Source: Microcaldota archaeon (GTDB taxonomy: Archaea; Micrarchaeota; Micrarchaeia; Norongarragalinales; Norongarragalinaceae). From it: a stretch of DNA of 7,641 nucleotides. A program made the position numbers and the translations under genes. The notes below the pieces were generated by a model that did not search any database, was not told the origin of the DNA, and saw only the letters and a list, made by a program, of their open reading frames with translations. Shown one piece after another: positions 1 to 5,272 of the stretch; position 1 is the stretch's first letter, and each line of letters opens with the position of its first letter. The DNA lies in assembly GCA_016214445.1 (NCBI GenBank), contig JACROM010000106.1:1-7641 (forward strand). The letters run 5' to 3'.

Positions 1-660
1 GATTTTCCCTATGTTTATCCTTCCCACTTCGCGCAAGTTCTTCACATGACACCCGCCGTCTGCCTGCGTGTCGATTCCCGGGATTTCAACGATCCGAAGC
101 GAAGTAACAGCTGGCGGAAGCTTGTCAGCCAGCTTCACCATGCCAGGAATCTTAAGGGCGTCTTCGCGCGGCAGGGAGTAAACCTTCAGCTCGACGTCCT
201 TTGCCAACGCATCGTTCGCTTCACTTGCCCCGTTTTCCACCATTTCCCTTTCCATACCAGTAGGGCAATTGAAGTCCATGCGCGTTTCTTCAACGCCTAT
301 TTGGTTGCCGGTCATCGGCACGCCCTTCGAATACATGACGCTTCCGAGGACATGCGCGGCAGTATGCATTCTCATGAGAGCATTCCTCTGCTGCCAGTCT
401 ATCCTTGCCGTAACTTCGCCGCCTTCAGTCAACTCCCTGTCGAGGTAGTGCCATACCGCTCCGTTTTCCTTCTTCACTTCCAAAACCCTGAATTCCGAGC
501 TGCCGTTCACCAAAACGCCTGTATCGCATGGCACGCCGCCGCCAGTAGGGTAGAAAACGGTCCGGTCCAGTTGCACCTTGTTCCCTTCAACTGCAACTAC
601 TTTTGCCGAGCATTCCTTCAGATACGAATCCTCCAAAAACAACAGCTCGGTCACTTTCAT
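1..660 (-). CDS. alaX: AlaX-type alanyl-tRNA editing protein, partial (C-terminus beyond window)
   Basis: Free-standing relative of the editing domain of alanyl-tRNA synthetase. The family hydrolyses mischarged Ser-tRNA(Ala) or Gly-tRNA(Ala) in the cytoplasm. 220 codons are visible and the frame is still open at base 1, so the 3' end is missing. Seen directly: an N-terminal glycine-rich FYPTGGGVPCDTG segment (residues 36-48), typical of the AlaX/AlaRS beta-barrel; the zinc motif HTAAH (H99, H103); and DTQADGGCHVKN (about 197-208), equivalent to the second zinc half-site, with H205 as the expected ligand. Where AlaRS has Cys-x3-His this protein has Asp201-x3-His205 with Cys204 next to the histidine. 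The N-terminal barrel before the HxxxH suggests the medium AlaX-M type rather than the short type. The start ATG (658-660) shares its A with the TGA stop of the upstream hydrolase (TGATG), so translation is probably coupled. It is the third gene of the operon. Confidence 0.93.
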   Translation of the reverse strand, partial: MKVTELLFLEDSYLKECSAKVVAVEGNKVQLDRTVFYPTGGGVPCDTGVLVNGSSEFRVLEVKKENGAVWHYLDRELTEGGEVTARIDWQQRNALMRMHTAAHVLGSVMYSKGVPMTGNQIGVEETRMDFNCPTGMEREMVENGASEANDALAKDVELKVYSLPREDALKIPGMVKLADKLPPAVTSLRIVEIPGIDTQADGGCHVKNLREVGRINIGKI

Positions 661-1541
661 CACCCTTTCCAAGCTTCCAAGAAAGCCCACACGTTCTTGC
701 CCAATTCCGGCAAATAATAGCCGCCTTCAAGAACTCCGAAAGACTTTGCGCCAGCGTCTTCTCCGGCTTTCCTCAGGAGCCTTCCCAGCGTAGCGTACGT
801 TTCCGTGTGAAGCTTCAACTGGTTGCCCGCTATGTCATCAAGATAATACGCGTCAAAACCCGCGCTGACAGCTAAGAGCGAAGGCTCGTGCGTTTCCACT
901 GCCGCGTTCAACCGAGCGGCAAATATTCCTAGATATTGGTCGGAAGTGGTGCCCGGCTTGAGGCAGACGTTCTCTATGTTCGAAGTGTTCTCGCTCTCGA
1001 AACCGGAGTTGAACGGGAAACAAACCGACGGGTCCATGTGAAGGGAAAGATAATGTACAGTAGGGTCCGAATGGAAAAGGTCTATGGTGCCGTTGCCCGC
1101 GTGGACGTCGAAGTCCACTATGAGCGCGCGGCCGCCGTCCGCCAACAACTTCTTCTTGACGGCGAAAGCGATGTTGTTGATATAACAGAAGCCCTGGAAA
1201 AAATCCCTGCCCGCGTGGTGCCCTGGCGGCCGGACAAGCGCGAAACCCTCCTCTTCAGCTGCGGTGTAGGACGCGAAAGCGGCTTTTTTGGCTGCTTCGA
1301 AAGTTCTGGCGCAGAACGGGTTGTCAGGATGAAACTGGTTTTCGGACTCGCTCAACCTCTTCAGTTCGTCAATGTACTCCTGCGGGTGCGCGATTGTCAG
1401 CTCGGATTCATCCATTTTTTCAGGCGCGACAAAGTCAACGTCCTTGTCCTGCAAAAAAGAAAGTATGCTCTTCAGCCTTTGCGGGTTCTCAGCTGCGTTG
1501 CCCGCGTGCTGGAGGAACTGTTGCGAGTAAACAACTTTTAT
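660..1541 (-). CDS. Class II histone deacetylase-like / acetoin-utilisation family deacylase with non-standard start
   Basis: Zinc-dependent amidohydrolase of the arginase/deacetylase fold. The family removes acyl groups from lysines or polyamines; the substrate cannot be told from sequence. All hallmarks are present (293-residue numbering): RPPGHHAG with the active-site His pair H108-H109, GFCYINNIAFA, DFDVHAGNGT with zinc ligands D145 and H147, VSAGFD with zinc ligand D230, and EGGYY with the transition-state Tyr at about 275. The first in-frame ATG/GTG/TTG is TTG at 1454, but the 29 residues before it (IKVVYSQQFLQHAGNAAENPQRL...) are clearly the conserved N-terminus of the family. I therefore place the start at ATA (1541-1539), which overlaps the TAA stop of the upstream epimerase; ATC at 1547-1545 is an alternative closer to a GGGGG run at 1560-1556. 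The frame stays open upstream, so no stop excludes either choice. Its stop overlaps the alaX start. The start coordinate is uncertain; the family call is firm. Confidence 0.9.
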   Translation of the reverse strand: MKVVYSQQFLQHAGNAAENPQRLKSILSFLQDKDVDFVAPEKMDESELTIAHPQEYIDELKRLSESENQFHPDNPFCARTFEAAKKAAFASYTAAEEEGFALVRPPGHHAGRDFFQGFCYINNIAFAVKKKLLADGGRALIVDFDVHAGNGTIDLFHSDPTVHYLSLHMDPSVCFPFNSGFESENTSNIENVCLKPGTTSDQYLGIFAARLNAAVETHEPSLLAVSAGFDAYYLDDIAGNQLKLHTETYATLGRLLRKAGEDAGAKSFGVLEGGYYLPELGKNVWAFLEAWKG

Positions 1542-2488
1542 TGGGATTGCAGATACCCCCGGATGCCTTGGCGCAACGAAACTTTCGGTGAGTAACCAAG
1601 AACCGTTTTCGCCTTGGTGATGTCGAATACCCTGTCTTCGGTCAAAAAGTTAACGTAATACCTCCTGAGCTTTCTCGCTCCGGTGAACACGCTCCTCAGG
1701 ACGTCCAAGGCAAGCATGCCGTAAACCAAAGGAATCGCCACCTTCTTGCTTGGAGGCTCCACACCCAGCTCTTCCGCGAGGATACGCAAAGTTTCCTCCT
1801 GTGTGTAAGTTTCGCCGCTCGTGACAATGAACGTGTCCTGGTGGACCTTGGTGTTTTCAAGGGCGAGGCTAAGCGCCTGAACCAAATCGTCCACGTGTAT
1901 GAGCGGCAGGTGGTTCTTTCCGGAACCAAGAATCATCATCTTGCGCTTCGCAACCAAGTCGATTATCTGCCTGAACCCTTCCTCGAAACCAGGGCCGTAG
2001 ATTGCAGGCGCGCGTAGGCAAACGTAGTCGACGTTGCTGCGCTTGACCATTTTCTCTGCCGCAAACTTCGTTTCGCCGTACCCCGGGGAAGGCGTGGCAA
2101 TCTGGGTTTCGTCAATCGGCATGTAGGCGGGATGATGGTGCAATGAAGTGGAGGACATGTAAACCAGACGCTTGACTCTTTCGTCCTCGCACGCCTTAAC
2201 TATTCTCTTCGTTCCCTCGACGTTAGCGTCCCAAAGCTGTTCCGCCGAAGCAGTGAAGTCAACTGCAGCCGCGAGGTGCACCACGCTTTTCCCGCGGACC
2301 CCTTCCCTCAGGACATCCGCGCTCACAGTTGAAATGTCGCCTTTGACGAGTTCCACGCCTTCAGGCAGAACGCTTGCGGAACCAGTGTTCCTCACAAGCG
2401 CCGTAACCTCGTAGCCCTTCTTGATTGCCGCGGCAACGAAGCGCCTGCCCAAGCGCCCTGTTGCCCCGGTGACGAAAAGTTCCTTCAT
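1538..2488 (-). CDS. NAD(P)-dependent epimerase/dehydratase, extended SDR family
   Basis: 316-residue Rossmann-fold enzyme of the extended short-chain dehydrogenase group, which acts on nucleotide sugars or related carbonyl/hydroxyl substrates. Seen: the dinucleotide-binding TGATGRLG (G8, G11, G14); an HLAAAVDF strand-loop typical of extended SDRs (about 71-78); the SSTS segment at about 112-115; the catalytic YGETK pair (Y137, K141); LRAPAIYGPG after the active site; and a PLIHVDDLVQAL segment in the substrate-binding half. The length is normal for the family. The exact substrate is not predictable; some relatives act on sterol- or flavonoid-like compounds, so nucleotide sugar is only the default guess. 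The ATG start at 2488 is supported by a TATA box about 25 bases upstream and the absence of a Shine-Dalgarno site, which means a leaderless transcript. It is the first gene of the operon with the deacylase and alaX, and its TAA stop overlaps the proposed ATA start of the next gene. Confidence 0.9.
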   Translation of the reverse strand: MKELFVTGATGRLGRRFVAAAIKKGYEVTALVRNTGSASVLPEGVELVKGDISTVSADVLREGVRGKSVVHLAAAVDFTASAEQLWDANVEGTKRIVKACEDERVKRLVYMSSTSLHHHPAYMPIDETQIATPSPGYGETKFAAEKMVKRSNVDYVCLRAPAIYGPGFEEGFRQIIDLVAKRKMMILGSGKNHLPLIHVDDLVQALSLALENTKVHQDTFIVTSGETYTQEETLRILAEELGVEPPSKKVAIPLVYGMLALDVLRSVFTGARKLRRYYVNFLTEDRVFDITKAKTVLGYSPKVSLRQGIRGYLQSQ

Positions 2489-2510
2489 GAGTTTGTTTAG
2501 ACGGAGGGGA

Positions 2511-2520
2511 TATAAAAAAA
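2511..2520 (-). promoter_or_regulatory. TATA box of the epimerase-deacylase-alaX operon (leaderless)
   Basis: On the minus strand a T7 run leads into TTTATA (2516-2511), whose centre lies about 25 bases before the ATG at 2488. That is the usual archaeal TATA-to-start distance, so transcription should begin at or next to the ATG. No Shine-Dalgarno site is seen in the 22 bases before the start. The same T run lies about 32 bases past the tRNA 3' end and could also end the tRNA transcript. Confidence 0.6.
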
Positions 2521-2533
2521 CAGGAGGCTTCAG

Positions 2534-2551
2534 CTATTTTAGTAAAAATAG
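2534..2551 (-). terminator. Hairpin and T-rich tract just after the tRNA-Leu gene
   Basis: Immediately after A73 of the tRNA the minus strand forms a 7-bp hairpin (CTATTTT / AAAATAG, loop TACT) that includes a T5 run, followed 13 bases later by a T7 run (2520-2514). Archaeal RNA polymerase terminates at T-rich tracts, so this is the likely 3' end of the pre-tRNA transcript. The hairpin itself may not be required. Confidence 0.5.
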
Positions 2552-2565
2552 TGGAGGGGAGGGGA

Positions 2566-2748
2566 TTTTCAGAATCAGCGCGCTTAAAGCGCGCCTAGTC
2601 CGATTCTTTTGGAACATGCCGAATTTGATTCGCGCACAAGTTCCTTTCTTTGGCGGACGACCGCACCTTTCCGTGAAAACGCGAAAAGCGTTTTCATGGC
2701 GCCACAAAGCGAAGCTTTGTGTGCGCTTTGGAAAGAAAGGGGTGGTCT
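2566..2748 (-). other. tRNA intron 2 (183 nt, T-loop position 59/60), highly structured
   Basis: Separates TTCAA+A of the T loop from its last base. A symmetric BHB fits: central helix T54-T55-C56-A57 (2754-2751) with TGAA (2571-2568); bulges A58 A59 | A2748 and A2567 A2566 | T2565, each three bases and cut after the second. The interior holds stems: 2747-2735 with 2671-2659 (11 of 13 paired); a 12-bp hairpin 2726-2699 with one bulged A; a 9-bp hairpin 2696-2674; a GGAAC/GTTCC-closed hairpin 2644-2611; and a 7-bp GC-rich hairpin 2594-2578 (loop of three) enclosed by GAATC/GATTC. No homing-endonuclease ORF and no convincing C/D or H/ACA motifs are seen. Confidence 0.72.
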
Positions 2749-2780
2749 TTTGAACCCCCGAACCCGCTAAGGGAACAGAT

Positions 2781-2838
2781 TCCCCAAATCAAGCCCTTAA
2801 TGGCCCTATTGTTTCAAGAGCGGCTAAAGGCCCGGTAA
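2781..2838 (-). other. tRNA intron 1 (58 nt, position 37/38)
   Basis: Canonical archaeal intron site, one base after the anticodon. The bulge-helix-bulge can be drawn: central helix C32-T33-C34-A35 with TGGG at 2786-2783 (one T-G pair), 5' bulge A36 G37 | T2838 and 3' bulge G2782 A2781 | A2780, each cut after the second bulge base. Inside the intron, 2834-2825 pairs with 2799-2790 in 10 consecutive pairs (three of them G-T). The helix directly beside the 5' bulge is weak, so this is a relaxed BHB. Confidence 0.75.
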
Positions 2839-2901
2839 CTTGAGTCTATCGCGTTTGACCAGGCTTTGCTACCCCTCCAGCAGGACGGTTATGCCAACAA
2901 G

Positions 2902-2911
2902 CATTATTAAG
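2902..2911. promoter_or_regulatory. Shared divergent TATA-like element (tRNA-Leu left, methyltransferase right)
   Basis: ATTATTAA on the plus strand (CTTAATAAT region on the minus strand) is centred near 2906. It lies about 28 bases from the tRNA 5' end (2878) and about 27 bases from the methyltransferase ATG (2933), the expected TATA spacing in both directions. No Shine-Dalgarno site precedes the ATG. The spacing is seen; shared use is inferred. Confidence 0.5.
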
Positions 2912-2932
2912 GCTTTTTTCTCGTATTAGAGT

Positions 2933-3553
2933 ATGCCAAATTACAGGATCCCGGTTTACAGGAAAATCCTCAAAATAAGAAGACCGTTTGATGTTATATT
3001 CGAACAAATAAAGAGAAGAAACACTTTTGACTTTGAATTCAAACCAGAACCAACCGTCGAACAGGATCTCGTGCCCGTAGAACCTTATCACGAACAAATA
3101 GGTATAGAACCTGGCTCGCGAATTCTTTTCTTTGCAGGATGTTATGGAGACTGGGCGCACCAACTCGCACAACACAACCGAGTCCACTACACTGACATTT
3201 CAAAATCAATGGTCGATTACGCCCGGAAACGTTTTGAAGGAAAGGGAATTGAAAAGTTCAGTAAAAGCGACGCGTTACGGTGGCCAACAAAAAAAGACAG
3301 GTATGACTATGTCGTATCTTTCGAGCCTACTCCGGTAATCAGCAGGCTGCCTTTGATCGTTTTAAGGGCATTGGCTTACGGCAAAGGAATACGCATTATT
3401 GGCGCAGGCATAAGAGACAAACTAATCCGCCAATACGATCCTAACGGAGGCCGACAAACCGCAGAAATCAGGATAAAATACCGGGAAAAAGAGCATGACC
3501 GGCCAGGGCTTTGGGACGGAATTCAGAAAACGTTAAAAGGCTTCACGATTTGA
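2933..3553 (+). CDS. Class I SAM-dependent methyltransferase-like protein
   Basis: 206 residues with the Rossmann-like methyltransferase pattern. Motif I is ILFFAGCYGDWAHQLA (about 64-79), a degenerate form of the usual D-x-G-x-G-x-G. The strand-2 segment VHYTDISKSMVDYARKR (84-100) has the acidic D88 expected to bind the SAM ribose. SDALRWP (112-118) and YDYVVSFEPTPV (124-135) fit motifs III and IV. The altered glycine loop leaves some doubt about SAM binding. The substrate is unknown; it resembles small-molecule or RNA methyltransferases only in general outline. The leaderless start at ATG 2933 is supported by a TATA-like element about 27 bases upstream. It overlaps or abuts the next small gene and is visibly richer in A+T and AAA codons than the flanking operons, so it may have a different history. 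Confidence 0.72.
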   Translation: MPNYRIPVYRKILKIRRPFDVIFEQIKRRNTFDFEFKPEPTVEQDLVPVEPYHEQIGIEPGSRILFFAGCYGDWAHQLAQHNRVHYTDISKSMVDYARKRFEGKGIEKFSKSDALRWPTKKDRYDYVVSFEPTPVISRLPLIVLRALAYGKGIRIIGAGIRDKLIRQYDPNGGRQTAEIRIKYREKEHDRPGLWDGIQKTLKGFTI

Positions 3554-3579
3554 AAAGCTTAGCTAATCGGAGCCATTCT

Positions 3580-3894
3580 GTGACCCACCGGCCAGTCGAG
3601 TATTTTAAGGCGGACACGAGCGAAATAGCAAGGAAACGCGCATTGCTCGACTTGGAATTGATCTCTATACTTCAAAAAGAAAAAACAATACGCGCAAGAA
3701 AAATCCTTAAAAAATTAGGTGGACGGGGATTTTCCACCTCGATGCCGGAAATAAAAAAAAGCCTTGAAAGAATTCACAATATAGCCGGCGCGATGGATTC
3801 TTTACAAAAAAAAGAAGATATGACTGAAACGCGCCGGGTGCTTTTTCCAAGTTCAAAGAAAAAAAGACTCTTAAGATTTCAAAAGCGCCATTAA
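3580..3894 (+). CDS. Small basic protein, function unknown (possible winged-helix type)
   Basis: Not recognised. I chose GTG 3580 because GGAG (3568-3571) lies eight bases upstream, giving 104 residues; TTG 3550, which overlaps the methyltransferase TGA, and TTG 3511 are alternatives in the same frame. The protein is Lys/Arg rich. The middle (residues about 15-65: a hydrophobic helix LLDLELISIL, then ARKILKKLGGRGFSTSMPEIKKSLERI) has the helix-turn-helix rhythm of small wHTH regulators, but this is a weak resemblance. The tail ends in a run of basic residues. It follows the methyltransferase directly, with the same A+T-rich codon use, so the two are probably one transcript. Its end runs 24 bases into the 3' end of the converging HEPN-like gene. 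Confidence 0.55.
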   Translation: MTHRPVEYFKADTSEIARKRALLDLELISILQKEKTIRARKILKKLGGRGFSTSMPEIKKSLERIHNIAGAMDSLQKKEDMTETRRVLFPSSKKKRLLRFQKRH

Positions 3895-4342
3895 CTCGCT
3901 GAAAGCCTTCTCCCCTTCGCCCAACGCGCTCTTCGCCTTTTCTTCGGCCTTTATTCTTCAGGTCTTCCGAGTCCTGGATTTCGCCGGCCTGCTTCAAAGC
4001 CAAAGCATAGTGGCCGTAAATGTCGTGCGCCACGATGTTCCTCGCTTCCTTGAACTGCCTTATGCGCTTGAAAGAATCTGCGCTTAGCGCGCCGGACTTG
4101 TTCAATGCTTTCGCCGCGTCAAACCCGGACATATTGTCGTCAACGAGGCCGGACACCAAATCTTCCGCGCCGCTGAAACGCTTGTGCATCAACGCGAAGA
4201 GCGTCTGGTCGAGCATCTTGTCCAAACGACCGAAAGCCTCCAGGAAATAACCGTTTGCCGAAAGTTCGCCTATCTCCCCCAAAGTGTAGGATAACACTAC
4301 GCCGTAATCCGCTCCTTTCTTGGTGAACTTCACTTCGGGCAT
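3871..4342 (-). CDS. HEPN-like helical protein with a probable +1 frameshift near its C-terminus
   Basis: An alpha-helical protein whose FKEARNIVAHDIYGHY segment (R101, H106) matches the R-x4-H signature of HEPN domains, which in many families is the catalytic pair of an RNase, often a toxin or defence component. The start is taken as ATG 4342 (MPEVKF), with GGAG nine bases before it; TTG 4357 is an alternative. As sequenced, the frame runs on to 3707 through an implausible tail antisense to the plus-strand gene. If one A of the AAA at 3952-3950 is skipped, the protein continues KAEEKAKSALGEGEKAFSELMALLKS and stops at 3871, a normal amphipathic helix. That gives 156 residues. The new frame has a stop at 3960-3958, so it cannot simply be a separate gene start. 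It may be a sequencing indel, a real mutation or a programmed shift. No antitoxin partner is adjacent. Confidence 0.65.
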
Positions 4343-4522
4343 AACATACAACTCCAAACAAATGTTCCGACTTGTTCCAGCAGCTTGCGCCGCCTGGAAC
4401 TTTGAAGAGCGCGGCTTTGCCGCATTAATCTCTTCTTAAGCCGGCTCTTTAACAAAACGACTTAACGACCCAAAACCGTTAAGTCGTTTTGAACCCCTGA
4501 AAAACAAATTGGGGGGGATAAA
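4343..4522. other. Intergenic region with three inverted repeats
   Basis: No gene is seen in these 180 bases. It holds GTTCCAG/CTGGAAC (4374-4380, 4394-4400; 13-base loop) in the likely leader of the HEPN-like gene; GCGGC-TTT-GCCGC (4411-4423) nested inside GAAGAG/CTCTTC (4404-4409, 4430-4435); the 14-bp repeat listed separately; a T-rich stretch on the minus strand after nucS; and a G7 run (4511-4517). ATTAAT at 4424-4429 is a weak TATA candidate for the HEPN-like gene. Confidence 0.5.
4454..4490 (-). terminator. Perfect 14-bp hairpin downstream of nucS
   Basis: AAAACGACTTAACG (4454-4467) and CGTTAAGTCGTTTT (4477-4490) are exact inverted copies with a 9-base spacer. The element begins about 33 bases after the nucS stop. 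Read on the minus strand it ends in TTTT, and a T-rich patch precedes it. A terminator or a 3' processing and stability element for the radical SAM-nucS mRNA is the natural reading. Confidence 0.55.
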
Positions 4523-5272
4523 TCAGTACCCCTCAAGGCTTTTCTGCTTTTTCTCGAGGCCCTTTATTTCGGCTTTGTCGGAAACCTCGTAATCCAACTT
4601 TATGAACTCCAAGCCATCTTTTTCCAGCATGGTTTTCGCGTTGTCCGTTATGCGCGGGGCGCACAGAATCCCCCGCACTTTTTCGTCCTTCCTCTGCGAC
4701 AGTTCCTTCACGTACCTCGCAAGTTGTGTTACTGCGTCCAAGCCAGCTTCTCGGCGCTTCACCTCTATCGCTACCAGACGCCCGGACGAGTCGCGCGCCA
4801 TTATGTCTGCAAAGCCTTTGCGCAAATCCGCCTCCTTGTTCAAAGGCTTCAAACCCTTTTCCAAGACGTGCAAATCATCCAAAAGGAGGTCTGCAAGCTC
4901 GCGTTCCGAACCGAAGAGCTTCAGGTTGGAGTCGTCGCTCATGACGAAGCTCTGAACTGACTGGAGCGAGTGGAAAAACACGTCTATGACTTCCTTCATG
5001 GGTTTCCTTCTCTCCGCCCTGACGCGCAAGGCATCCCCGTCAAGGTCGGTTGTCACGTCTGCTCCGGGCCCCTGGTAGTTTATGGCGTTCATCTTGCTCT
5101 TCTGGTGCACCAAAAAAGTCCCGTCAGGCTTGATGACCAAAAGCCTGTCTCCCTCGGAAAGCTTGGACGCCGCCCTTCCATCATACCTGACCTTGCAGTT
5201 TCCCACCACAAGGCAAAGCTTGCCCTGGTTCAACGCGGAGTCTATCTCCTTTTTCGCTTCGGAAAAGTTCAC
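4523..5272 (-). CDS. nucS: Endonuclease NucS / EndoMS (mismatch-specific)
   Basis: Restriction-enzyme-fold nuclease of the NucS/EndoMS family, which cuts both strands around mismatches (EndoMS) or at branched DNA and works with PCNA in archaea. The 249-residue length is typical. N-terminal domain: GDRLLVIKPDGTFLVHQ (41-57) and MNAINYQGPGA (61-71). Then GSERELADLLLDDLHVLEKGLKPL (121-144) and the catalytic core KGFADIMARD...LVAIEVKRR, with D156, E170 and K172 forming the D-ExK site, followed by QLARY (Q183, Y187). The D, E and K spacing matches the family. The C-terminus QKSLEGY resembles a PCNA-interacting box (Q243, L246, Y249). The start is GTG 5272; its GTGA overlaps the upstream radical SAM stop, so the two are translationally coupled. 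It is the last gene of that operon, followed by a strong hairpin. Confidence 0.95.
   Translation of the reverse strand: MNFSEAKKEIDSALNQGKLCLVVGNCKVRYDGRAASKLSEGDRLLVIKPDGTFLVHQKSKMNAINYQGPGADVTTDLDGDALRVRAERRKPMKEVIDVFFHSLQSVQSFVMSDDSNLKLFGSERELADLLLDDLHVLEKGLKPLNKEADLRKGFADIMARDSSGRLVAIEVKRREAGLDAVTQLARYVKELSQRKDEKVRGILCAPRITDNAKTMLEKDGLEFIKLDYEVSDKAEIKGLEKKQKSLEGY

Larger units (their letters stand above)
2552..2878 (-). tRNA. tRNA-Leu(CAA): tRNA-Leu(CAA), three exons with two BHB-type introns
   Basis: Decodes UUG. Exons are 2878-2839 (40 nt), 2780-2749 (32 nt) and 2565-2552 (14 nt), giving an 86-nt class II tRNA. The acceptor stem GGAGGGG / CCCCTCC (2878-2872 with 2559-2553) is perfect, followed by A73, the archaeal leucine discriminator. 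T8 A9 and the D loop with GG (2860-2859) are in place. The anticodon stem is ATAGA / TCTGT (2849-2845, 2779-2775; one T-G pair), with loop C-T-CAA-G-A. The long variable arm has stem CCC / GGG (2773-2771, 2765-2763). The T stem is GGGGG / CCCCT (2759-2755, 2564-2560) with loop TTCAAAT. CCA is not encoded. Oddity: the D stem has only G10-C25 and C11-G24; A12 faces C23. Without the second intron removed, the T arm and acceptor do not pair, which is why a scan would miss the 3' end. A TATA-like element lies about 28 bases upstream. Confidence 0.85.

Noticed and set aside
46..717. Plus-strand 223-codon open frame
   Set aside because: Antisense to alaX, whose minus-strand translation shows the full zinc and glycine motifs. 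The long frame is a side effect of its codon bias. The 936-1595 plus frame is rejected likewise against the deacylase.
2732..2743. Reading the tRNA 3' end directly after TTCAAAA as GACCA CCCCTTT
   Set aside because: The T stem would not pair, the acceptor would have two G-T pairs at its end and discriminator C. The exon at 2565-2552 restores all pairs with A73, so an intron is the better explanation.
2566..2748. Intron 2 as a C/D box or H/ACA guide RNA
   Set aside because: CTGA occurs twice near the 3' end, but there is no matching C box (RTGATGA) and no ACA box after a hairpin in the right place.
2421..2753. Plus-strand 110-codon open frame
   Set aside because: It runs through the tRNA intron hairpins and the epimerase start on the opposite strand, and its protein has no coherent composition or family pattern.
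2846..3187. Minus-strand 113-codon open frame
   Set aside because: It overlaps the tRNA first exon and the whole N-terminus of the methyltransferase; it is a shadow of that gene.
4478..4500. GGGGTTCAAAAC on the minus strand, like a tRNA T arm
   Set aside because: No acceptor, anticodon or D arm can be built around it; upstream is nucS coding sequence and it overlaps the 14-bp hairpin.
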